Assembly: GCF_008974185.1 (NCBI RefSeq)
Contig: NZ_BKZP01000027.1
Coordinates: 1 to 46,423 of the forward strand
Length of the DNA stretch: 46,423 nucleotides
Source of the DNA: Weizmannia acidilactici
GTDB lineage: Bacteria > Bacillota > Bacilli > Bacillales > Bacillaceae_C
Reading direction: 5' to 3'
The notes under the pieces were generated by a model. It was not told the DNA's origin. It saw nothing but the letters and a program-made list of their open reading frames with translations, and ran no database searches. Positions within the stretch are counted from its first letter, which is position 1. Each line of letters begins with the position of its first letter. The position numbers were made by a program, and so were the translations under genes. Positions 19,000 through 25,794 of the stretch are shown here, in pieces.

Positions 19000-21284
19000 G
19001 ATGCACGTCCCCCGCTTTCTAGCGCATGCAGCCAATAATCCAAAAGCTTTATGGCTGCACCTTTCGCATCGCCTGCTGAAGTTTCCGCCCCGATGCAGGA
19101 TGGGCAGCCGTCTTCGCACGGGCAGCTTGATACCATCGATTTTGCCGCTTCAAGGATTTCATGCGCGCCGGCGTATATTTTTTCGCTCAGCCCGATGCCC
19201 CCCGGATACCGGTCATAGAAAAAGATCGTCGGCTTTTCGTCATGGACCGCTTTTACCTGTGGCACCGCCTGGAGATCATGCAGGTCGCACATGGCAAAAA
19301 GCGGTGCAATCGACTGGAGCGCGTGTGCCGCGCCAATAAGCGCGCTTTCCAGCTGTTCTTTCGGCATCACGTTTTCGTCCAAGGAGAACCAGACCGCATT
19401 TGTATGCAGTTCCATTTCAGGCAGGTGGATCGGTCCCGAGCCGATGTTTTCATGCGTATTGAATTTAATCTTTTTGAAAATCGTCGGCATCGCACGCACC
19501 ATTACGTCGCCGTAGCCGATTTTTGCCCCCTGCAGATCGCAAGCCTTGTCTTCTTCCAGCACCCGCAGTTCCACGGCAAGATTGGCGTCCGTGTAATAAT
19601 CGACAGCTACTTCACGGACAAACGCCTTTTTCTCTTCCCAGTCGAGTTTTTCCACCTGGTATTGCACCGCCTGATGAAGGTAAATGGCTTCTTCATGCAG
19701 CAATGTCATTGCGCTGAACTGGTCCATCTCCCCGATCACCCGTACGTCCGGCGCGCTTGTGATATCAATAATGACGACATTTTCCTGCGAAGCGGAGCGC
19801 AGGCTGATGTTTTGGGAGGGAAATGCGTCGTTCATCCAGTACCAAGCATCACCGCGCCGGTGGAGGATCCTTTCATCTGTTAAAAATTCAAGCACATCTT
19901 CAATTTCCACACCGCCGAACGTTTCGCCTTTTTTAAACGGCAGCTCGTATGCTGCACACTTAACATGGTCCACTAAAATGACAAGATTATCCGGATTGAT
20001 GCGCGCAGTTTCAGGGGAACGGTTAAAAAAGAACTCCGGATGGCGGACGATATACTGGTCGAGCGGGTTCGACCCTGCCACCATGATAACGAGCGATTCC
20101 CCCTGCCGCCTCCCCGCGCGTCCGGCCTGCTGCCAGGCGCTTGCAATCGTGCCGGGATAACCGGTCATGATGCACACCTGCAGCTGCCCGATATCGACCC
20201 CAAGCTCGAGGGCGTTCGTGCTGACGATCCCGTAAATGTCGCCGTTCCTTAAGCCTTGTTCGATTTTGCGGCGCTCGGTCGGCAAGTACCCCCCGCGGTA
20301 CCCCATGATCGATTTGTCCCCGAGCTCATGTTTCACCGTTTCATGCAGATATTTTAAAATGATTTCCACCTTGACCCGGCTTCTTGCAAACACGATCGTC
20401 TGGATTTTGTTTTTTAAAAGTTCACTTGCAATATTCCGGACTTCAATGGTCGCGCTTCTCCGGATATTGAGCGGCTTGTTTACGAGCGGCGGGTTGTAAA
20501 AAAGAAAATGCTTTGTCCCGCTCGGCGCGCCGTTTTTGTCAATCAGTTCCATTTTTTTGCCGGTGAGGTTTTCCGCCAGCTCTTTCGGGTTTTGGATCGT
20601 GGCAGATGTACAAATGAAAATGGGATTACTCCCGTAATAGCGGCATATCCTTTTTAATCTCCGTAGCACGTTGGCAACATGGCTGCCGAACACACCTCGG
20701 TATATATGTAGTTCATCGATGACGACAAACCGTAAATTTTCAAAAAAAGATACCCATTTTGTGTGGTGCGGCAAAATGGCGGAGTGCAGCATATCCGGAT
20801 TGGTGATGACAATATGGCCGGCTTTGCGCACCCGCTGCCGGATACTGCTTGGGGTGTCACCGTCATATGTATAACTGTTCACCGCAACGCCCGCTTCTCC
20901 AATGATTTCGTTCATTTCGCTTTTCTGGTCCTGTGCGAGTGCTTTTGTCGGAAACATATAAAGCGCTCGCGCATTCGGGTTTTGAATCACCGTCTGCAGA
21001 ACAGGCAGATTGTAGCAAAGCGTTTTGCCCGATGCCGTCGGGGTAACGGCCACAAAGTCTTTGCCCGACATCGCAAGGTTGAACGCCTCAACCTGATGTG
21101 AATACAGCGCTTTTATCCCCCTGTTTTCCAAAGCGGACCGGACGCGCGGTTCCACGTTTTCCGGAAAAGGCGCCGTTACGGCCGGTTTCCCCTCTATCGT
21201 ATGCCAGTGGACAATCCGTTCCCGGAAAGTACGGTCCATCCGCAGCTGCTCCAATATATCCTGCAATTTCTTTTTTCTGAACAA
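18987..21284 (-). CDS. mrfA: DEXH-box DNA helicase MrfA (YprA)
   Basis: The product is 765 residues. RecA domain 1 has the Q-motif region YSHQVEAF, Walker A TPTASGKT (81-88) and Walker B DELH (190-193). Domain 2 has STNALELGVDIG and QQAGRAGR. The C-terminal DUF1998 zinc-type module ends with four cysteines in SSCPCEDGCPSCIG (about residue 735), which in the B. subtilis protein are required for function. MrfA is a 3'-5' helicase of mitomycin C repair working with MrfB. The start codon is a TTG after GGTGAGG. The promoter upstream carries a LexA-like box, which would place the pair under SOS control in this organism. Confidence 0.94.
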   Translation of the reverse strand: MFRKKKLQDILEQLRMDRTFRERIVHWHTIEGKPAVTAPFPENVEPRVRSALENRGIKALYSHQVEAFNLAMSGKDFVAVTPTASGKTLCYNLPVLQTVIQNPNARALYMFPTKALAQDQKSEMNEIIGEAGVAVNSYTYDGDTPSSIRQRVRKAGHIVITNPDMLHSAILPHHTKWVSFFENLRFVVIDELHIYRGVFGSHVANVLRRLKRICRYYGSNPIFICTSATIQNPKELAENLTGKKMELIDKNGAPSGTKHFLFYNPPLVNKPLNIRRSATIEVRNIASELLKNKIQTIVFARSRVKVEIILKYLHETVKHELGDKSIMGYRGGYLPTERRKIEQGLRNGDIYGIVSTNALELGVDIGQLQVCIMTGYPGTIASAWQQAGRAGRRQGESLVIMVAGSNPLDQYIVRHPEFFFNRSPETARINPDNLVILVDHVKCAAYELPFKKGETFGGVEIEDVLEFLTDERILHRRGDAWYWMNDAFPSQNISLRSASQENVVIIDITSAPDVRVIGEMDQFSAMTLLHEEAIYLHQAVQYQVEKLDWEEKKAFVREVAVDYYTDANLAVELRVLEEDKACDLQGAKIGYGDVMVRAMPTIFKKIKFNTHENIGSGPIHLPEMELHTNAVWFSLDENVMPKEQLESALIGAAHALQSIAPLFAMCDLHDLQAVPQVKAVHDEKPTIFFYDRYPGGIGLSEKIYAGAHEILEAAKSMVSSCPCEDGCPSCIGAETSAGDAKGAAIKLLDYWLHALESGGRASCRH

Positions 21285-21305
21285 TATTCCTCACCCCGTT
21301 CTTCC

Positions 21306-21334
21306 ATTATAGCGAATAAACGTTCGTTTATAAA
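21306..21334 (-). promoter_or_regulatory. mrfAB promoter with LexA-like box in the spacer
   Basis: TATAAT (21311-21306) and a weak TTTATA (21334-21329) are 17 bases apart. Between them CGAACGTTTATTCG (21326-21313) matches the Bacillus LexA box CGAAC-N4-GTTCG in all but one position. Repression by steric block is the obvious reading. Confidence 0.6.
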
Positions 21335-21447
21335 GAGTGTATTTCACTTTTTTCGCCGCATTTTCATATAGTAAGGTAAAAAGTTTTTGCCCTTTGATAA
21401 AAAGGGCGAGGGACAGCACGAAACTTTATCCAGAAAGGAGCATCCGC

Positions 21448-21903
21448 ATGTCCAATTTATCCGGCCCAAATGAAAAAAATCCTTTTTATGAGCTGATGCA
21501 CGCCATGGATCATTTTTTCCAGGAAAAACCGGTCAAGCATTTTTTGCAGAGCATCGACGAATTTTTTTCTTCCCCGTTTCCGTTTGATGCTTTTCCGGTA
21601 CGCATGGAAGAGGAAGAAGACATGTACTTGATTACGGCCAAACTGCCCGGATACAAAAAAGACCAGATTGAAATCGATATTTTCCAGCAATTTATCACTA
21701 TTTCCGTTAAGCATGACGAAACAGAAACAAGCGTTGATGAAGAAAAGCAGTCTTATGTAAAGAAAAGCGAAGTTCGGCGGCTGTCCCGGACGGTTTCACT
21801 GCCGCATCCGATTGACGGCGAGCAGGTGAAAGCAAAGTACGATAACGGCTTGCTTACGATCCGGGTGCCGAAAGGAAAGAAGAAAAGACTGCTGATCGAA
21901 TAG
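21448..21903 (+). CDS. Small heat-shock protein, Hsp20/alpha-crystallin family
   Basis: The product is 151 residues. An N-terminal arm rich in Phe (FYELMHAMDHFFQE) precedes the alpha-crystallin domain, with EDMYLITAKLPGYKK near residue 60, FITISVKH and the closing hallmark KAKYDNGLLTIRVPK. A short basic tail follows. Such proteins hold unfolding proteins as ATP-independent chaperones, and in spore-formers several relatives are spore or coat associated. The ATG at 21448 follows AGAAAGGAG. It is transcribed divergently from mrfAB. I saw no CIRCE element. A short hairpin (GCCCTTT-GATAA-AAAGGGC, 21389-21407) lies in the leader. Confidence 0.92.
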   Translation: MSNLSGPNEKNPFYELMHAMDHFFQEKPVKHFLQSIDEFFSSPFPFDAFPVRMEEEEDMYLITAKLPGYKKDQIEIDIFQQFITISVKHDETETSVDEEKQSYVKKSEVRRLSRTVSLPHPIDGEQVKAKYDNGLLTIRVPKGKKKRLLIE

Positions 21904-21933
21904 GGCTGCATTCTAGGCAGCCCTCATTTTTTT
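21903..21933 (+). terminator. Terminator after the Hsp20 gene
   Basis: GGGCTGC and GCAGCCC form a stem directly after the stop codon, followed by TCATTTTTTT. Confidence 0.85.
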
Positions 21934-22030
21934 ATCATTCAGTTCATGGCCGCGCCATCCGCTTTGCTAACGGGCATCTGGCGGCAGGCTGTGAATAAAG
22001 CCTTTGAATAAGCAAAAAGAGCCTGGAAGC

Positions 22031-22528
22031 CTATTTTTTAAACAGGCCCCCGAGCCCCTTTACCATCGATGATACCTGGTTTACAGCATTCATCATCTGC
22101 CCGGCGGTATTGACCATTTTATTAAAATCGATGGAGCCGTCCTGCGACTTAAAAGAATTTAAAAACGACCCTCCAATATGCGGAGGCTTTTGCGGAAAAT
22201 TGTGTTTCGGGTAAGGATGCATATAACTGTTTCCGCCCTGCTGACCGTTTTTCTGCTGCTGATTCGGCTGCAGCGGATTTTCGAACAAATGCATGCCGTC
22301 ATCATGCCCGAAATTTTGTTGGATTTGCCCGTGTAAAGGCCCTGCCGCTTGATTATATCCCCCTCCAAACGGGCCATAATGGTACGGATAAAGCGGATAG
22401 CCGTAAACATGTTGCTGCGGCTGGTACGGTAAAAGCGGGTAGTGCGGCATGAGGCCGGGCATTTGCGCCGGATAAATATGATTCCCCATCACAGGGCGTC
22501 TGAAATGAGGTTCATGAAAAACGCGCAT
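22031..22528 (-). CDS. yppG: YppG-like spore protein
   Basis: The product is 165 residues. The first two thirds are low complexity, rich in Pro, Tyr, His, Gln and Gly (MPHYPLLPYQPQQHVYGYP, then NPLQPNQQQKNGQQ). The C-terminal part, FLNSFKSQDGSIDFNKMVNT and VSSMVKGLGGLFKK, is the conserved YppG module. YppG is a sporulation protein found at the spore surface or crust. Its biochemical role is unknown. The start was set at 22528 because GGAGGA lies 7 to 8 bases upstream, and earlier ATGs overlap that site. The position next to yppE and sspM is as in B. subtilis. Confidence 0.85.
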   Translation of the reverse strand: MRVFHEPHFRRPVMGNHIYPAQMPGLMPHYPLLPYQPQQHVYGYPLYPYHYGPFGGGYNQAAGPLHGQIQQNFGHDDGMHLFENPLQPNQQQKNGQQGGNSYMHPYPKHNFPQKPPHIGGSFLNSFKSQDGSIDFNKMVNTAGQMMNAVNQVSSMVKGLGGLFKK

Positions 22529-22594
22529 CGCCATCTCCTCCTGCATGCTCCTCATGATTAATGTATGAAGGGCGCAGAAAATGGTGATATGTCC

Positions 22595-22805
22595 AAGAAA
22601 AGCGGAGGGCGTTTGCTTATCGGCGTATGAACTTCACAGCCCCCGAACTGAGATAAAGGAAACGCATCGAGTTCCATAGAGCGAGCCGATGTTGACTTTC
22701 AAAAGAAGTGGGATTGAAGTTCACTAGCCGAAAATACCTGCAGCTGACAATTGAAAAGCGGAGGAGCCTTTCCCAGGGGCGAATGGATTTTGAGAAAAGC
22801 CAAGC
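22595..22805 (+). repeat. Interspersed Bacillaceae intergenic repeat, copy 1
   Basis: This non-coding stretch between yppG and yppE shares ordered blocks with 29775-29950 read on the other strand: GATAAAGGAAAC, GAGCCGATG, TAGCCGA, and GCAGCTG-ACAAT-GAAAAGCGGA-GC. The last block resembles the AAAAGCGGAGGCGCC units scattered between genes in many Bacillaceae. The two copies have diverged widely between the blocks, which suggests a structured element rather than a recent duplication. A second AAAAGCGGAGG motif lies at its left end. Confidence 0.55.
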
Positions 22806-22806
22806 T

Positions 22807-23169
22807 TTACGCCCGTTCCAGTTCTTCCTGGAGCCTTGCCAATATATATTTAACCGACTGGAAATGGTCCAACACCATTTTTCGGCTTGATGACGGATAA
22901 AAGGCGCGCACGGAAACCATCTGCAAGTTTTCGGCCGTATGTTCAAGCTGTAAGACAAACAGATGTTTCGGCCTGTTTTCGGCCACCCATACCTTTGCAA
23001 GCGGCAACCATTCATCAATTACCTCTTTCAGGCGATCGCAAAAAGGTTTGACTTCGCTGAAAAAATCTTTTTCCTCCCCGGTTTCCTTGACCTCATGGTA
23101 AATATTTGAAAGCTGTTCCGTATATTCGATCAATTGCCTGTTTAAATCTATGAGATGCCTGAGTTCCAT
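22807..23169 (-). CDS. yppE: YppE family protein (DUF1798)
   Basis: The product is 120 residues and almost wholly helical: MELRHLIDLNRQLIEYTEQL, then EVKPFCDRLKEVIDEWLPLA, a short loop NRPKHLFVLQLEHT, and YPSSSRKMVLDHFQSVKYIL. This agrees with the four-helix YppE fold (DUF1798), for which no function is established. There is no signal peptide or membrane helix. The ATG is used as the start. A GGGG-rich run lies just upstream. Neighbours are yppG and sspM as in B. subtilis, although yppD and yppF are missing here. Confidence 0.85.
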   Translation of the reverse strand: MELRHLIDLNRQLIEYTEQLSNIYHEVKETGEEKDFFSEVKPFCDRLKEVIDEWLPLAKVWVAENRPKHLFVLQLEHTAENLQMVSVRAFYPSSSRKMVLDHFQSVKYILARLQEELERA

Positions 23170-23270
23170 CTGCCTACCCCCATATTGGCCATCAGCAGTG
23201 CTCTGTTTATGCCTGTGGCAGCGGAATACCCTGCAGCAGAGCCTGCCTGGTAAAACCTTTTTCTTTTATT

Positions 23271-23510
23271 TTAGGAAGTCTTCTTCTTTTCATCAATCCT
23301 GTACGATTGCGCAAGGGCAATCTTCCTGAATTCCTCCTCCCTTTTTTCGAGATTATCCAATTTCATTTTAACTTTTGTATAGAGGTACCATTGCTGTACG
23401 GACAATTTCTCCATTTCTATTTCCATTTTCTTTTGGATTCCAGATCTGATCATTTCCAATGCAATTTCCATCTCATCCAGTCCTTCCAAAAACTCTGCTT
23501 TTGAAAGCAT
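23271..23510 (-). CDS. Small coiled-coil protein of unknown function
   Basis: The product is 79 residues, highly charged and helical: MLSKAEFLEGLDEMEIALEM, then GIQKKMEIEMEKLSVQQW, then KMKLDNLEKREEEFRK. The heptad-like pattern of Leu, Ile and Met suggests a coiled coil. I do not recognise it. It does not look like YppF, which occupies a similar place in B. subtilis. The start at 23510 was chosen because AAAAGGGGGAA lies upstream. It points away from sspM, so the two share a divergent promoter region. Confidence 0.6.
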   Translation of the reverse strand: MLSKAEFLEGLDEMEIALEMIRSGIQKKMEIEMEKLSVQQWYLYTKVKMKLDNLEKREEEFRKIALAQSYRIDEKKKTS

Positions 23511-23742
23511 TCGTTTTCCCCCTTTTCGCCCGGAACACACCGGAATTTTTTGCTTAATTTTTCATTCTTGTTCCGGCTATGAAGTCCCTTCATACTTGAC
23601 AAAACTAGAAGCAATTCGGCAAAGAAAATGGCTTTCTCCGATTTTTGCGTTGCTTTTCGACAGCATGCATGCAAAAAGAGGTTTTGCAAACAATAAAAAC
23701 GGCCGGAAAAACCGGTTTAATCTCGAGGGAGGTGCTCTTGCC

Positions 23743-23853
23743 ATGAAAACGAATGACAATAAAGCGCAGCAGCAAAAAAAGGCGCAGGAACAAAAAGGGT
23801 CTACGGTAAGCGGAAACCCGAAATTAAACGGCCCTGACCGCCCTTCCACCTGA
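23743..23853 (+). CDS. sspM: Small acid-soluble spore protein M
   Basis: This 36-residue peptide opens MKTNDNKAQQQKKAQEQK and ends in KLNGPDRPST. The basic, Gln/Lys-rich start and the conserved tail LxGPxRPST are those of SspM, a minor acid-soluble protein packed in the spore core. A strong GAGGGAGGTG site precedes the ATG. It is monocistronic, with a terminator right behind it. Forespore expression is expected from the family. Confidence 0.9.
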   Translation: MKTNDNKAQQQKKAQEQKGSTVSGNPKLNGPDRPST

Positions 23854-23857
23854 TCAA

Positions 23858-23892
23858 AGCAAAAAGCAAGGAGTTTTTCCTTGCTTTTTGCT
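23858..23892. terminator. Bidirectional terminator between sspM and yppC
   Basis: AGCAAAAAGCAAGGA and TCCTTGCTTTTTGCT form a perfect 15-pair stem with a 5-base loop, and T-runs lie on both strands within the stem. sspM and yppC converge on it. Confidence 0.9.
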
Positions 23893-23907
23893 CGTCGAAA
23901 CTTATTT

Positions 23908-24864
23908 TCACCACCTTTTCAACTGTTCCGCCATTGCGCTGAACTGCCTGATCCGTTTCCGTTTACGGAAGTACCAGTTGGTGATGTCTAACGGGTGTTC
24001 AAGTTCCCCAGGTAAAAACCACTCTTTCTGCAGCTTTTTTCCCTTACTCCAGTCCCGCTTTTCCTTCCAGTCGTGCCGGACAACGGGGAAAATCGCCCGG
24101 AGCGCTGGTGCATCTTGCGTCAGCCCGAAAAGGCATTCATAATCATAGCGCGATCCGGTGTGGGGAATATTTAAAGCAAACCGGAAAAAACGGGTATATA
24201 TATCCGGATGGAAGAGGATACCTGCAAGCCGTTTCCCGAGAGCAATCCTTTTTCCCGTATTGTTGAAATGCACGACCGAATCCCCGTACAGCCTCCCCTC
24301 AAGCGTTGGAAACACGACACAGTTCAAATGGAAAAGATCCTGCAGCCGGTACCATATGGATGAAAAAACGCGGCGCCGGTAATAAGGATGCCCGACAACC
24401 GGATGCTGGATAAGGTTTTGTTCATTTATGATGAGCGCATTTAAAAGCCTTTCCTGATTCCGGTATTGGAAAAAATGCGCCCATTCGGTTACCATAAAAC
24501 GAGACGTTTGGAATGCCGGGAGAATCTCAAGCAACCCGGGATCGTACAACGTGGCATAACGGTAAACCAACAATTGCGGATAGGCGTCATGGAAAATCAT
24601 CCAATTGGCCCGTTCGTAAGTCGAAAAAAGCTGTTTGCGGGCCTGCTCCGGAATCATGGCGGAGAGCACGCCCCCAAGGTCGCACATATTCCAGCCTGCA
24701 TTCCTTGACACCATGGAAGCCAGAAAGGCCCACTTGATTTCCGGATGCCGGCGGTAAAATTGAAAATAAGCGTCCGTCCTTGTAATATTATCCTGATTCA
24801 GTTTTGATGTTTCCGCCCGGATCCTTTTCACCCATTGGCCCGGGTCCAAACGGTTTTTCGGCAT
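23908..24864 (-). CDS. yppC: YppC, DUF2515 family protein
   Basis: The product is 318 residues, close to the 320 of B. subtilis YppC. Characteristic stretches are NITRTDAYFQFYRRHPEIKW near the N-terminus, ASMVSRNAGWNMCDLGG, QEQNLIQ-like NEQNLIQHPVVG and the late ALNIPHTGSRYDYE. It is rich in aromatic residues, has no transmembrane segment and no recognisable catalytic motif. The function is unknown. It stands divergent from recU, as in B. subtilis, and may share regulation with the recU-ponA unit. Confidence 0.9.
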   Translation of the reverse strand: MPKNRLDPGQWVKRIRAETSKLNQDNITRTDAYFQFYRRHPEIKWAFLASMVSRNAGWNMCDLGGVLSAMIPEQARKQLFSTYERANWMIFHDAYPQLLVYRYATLYDPGLLEILPAFQTSRFMVTEWAHFFQYRNQERLLNALIINEQNLIQHPVVGHPYYRRRVFSSIWYRLQDLFHLNCVVFPTLEGRLYGDSVVHFNNTGKRIALGKRLAGILFHPDIYTRFFRFALNIPHTGSRYDYECLFGLTQDAPALRAIFPVVRHDWKEKRDWSKGKKLQKEWFLPGELEHPLDITNWYFRKRKRIRQFSAMAEQLKRW

Positions 24865-25056
24865 GTCTTCCGCCTGCCTTTACATTTTACTTTATGCGGT
24901 GGGATTTGCCACACACAATTACCTCCGCGCTTCGGTAGGCTGGGAATGGCGCTTCCTTTTTGTATCTTTCGCGCAATTTCGCTTGGATCAGCAGTAAATC
25001 ATTTTGCTTATCCGACCGTTTGATTTTTTAATACATATTTCCTGTCTGTTCTGCTA

Positions 25057-25065
25057 TGATATAAT
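25057..25065 (+). promoter_or_regulatory. Extended -10 promoter of recU-ponA
   Basis: TGATATAAT carries the TGnTATAAT extended -10 motif 23 bases before the recU ATG. No good -35 box is seen, as is common with this class. Confidence 0.55.
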
Positions 25066-25087
25066 TTAGCTTATGAGGTGAAAGAAC

Positions 25088-25696
25088 ATGGAATTGCGTT
25101 ACCCGAACGGAAAAGTGTATAAAGAAAACCCCGGAACTTACAACACACAGGAAAAACAGAAAAATATTTTGTATGGCAACCGGGGCATGACATTGGAAGA
25201 TGATCTTAACGAAACCAATGCATATTATTTGCAGGAAGGCATCGCCGTTATTCATAAAAAGCCGACCCCGATCCAAATTGTCCAGGTCGATTACCAATCG
25301 CGGAGCACCGCGGTCATCAAAGAAGCGTATTTTAAGCAGCCGTCCACGACTGACTACAACGGGGTATGCTGCGGCAAATATATAGACTTTGAAGCGAAGG
25401 AAACGCAAAACCATACTTCTTTTCCGCTTCATAACTTCCATAAGCATCAAATCAGCCACATGAAGCAGGTTGTGGCACAAGGCGGAATCTGCTTTGTCAT
25501 TCTCCGTTTTGCGAAAGAGGAAGAAATTTTTTTGCTCGAATCCCGCCATTTATTTTTTTACTGGGATAGAATGCTTGCCGGAGGGAGAAAATCGATAAAA
25601 AAAGAAGAAATCGAAGCAACCGGGTACCCGATTCCGGTCGGATACAGGCCAAGAATTGATTATATCGCCATTTTAAAAAAATTGTATAATTTTTAA
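25088..25696 (+). CDS. recU: Holliday junction resolvase RecU
   Basis: The product is 202 residues. The conserved stalk and active-site region reads [19 protein letters not shown], then [22 protein letters not shown]-like [15 protein letters not shown] with FEAKET carrying the catalytic Glu and Lys, and [11 protein letters not shown]. RecU cuts four-way junctions during recombinational repair and assists chromosome segregation. It is the first gene of recU-ponA, 98 bases before ponA, the arrangement conserved in Firmicutes. The start is the ATG after GAGGTGAAAG. Confidence 0.98.
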   Translation: MELRYPNGKVYKENPGTYNTQEKQKNILYGNRGMTLEDDLNETNAYYLQEGIAVIHKKPTPIQIVQVDYQSRSTAVIKEAYFKQPSTTDYNGVCCGKYIDFEAKETQNHTSFPLHNFHKHQISHMKQVVAQGGICFVILRFAKEEEIFLLESRHLFFYWDRMLAGGRKSIKKEEIEATGYPIPVGYRPRIDYIAILKKLYNF

Positions 25697-25794
25697 AACC
25701 AATAAGCCCGGCCGGCGTAAAGCCGCGTCCGGCACCGAATATGTACTTGTAATCTAAATCGGCTTTTCAGGTTTAGAAGAAAGGAATGCTAAGC

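Noticed and set aside
21389-21407. RNA thermometer in the Hsp20 leader (GCCCTTT-GATAA-AAAGGGC hairpin)
   Set aside because: The hairpin does not cover the ribosome site at about 21433-21441, so temperature control of translation is not supported.
25028-25549. 173-codon minus-strand frame over recU
   Set aside because: Shadow of recU on the opposite strand, without a ribosome site.
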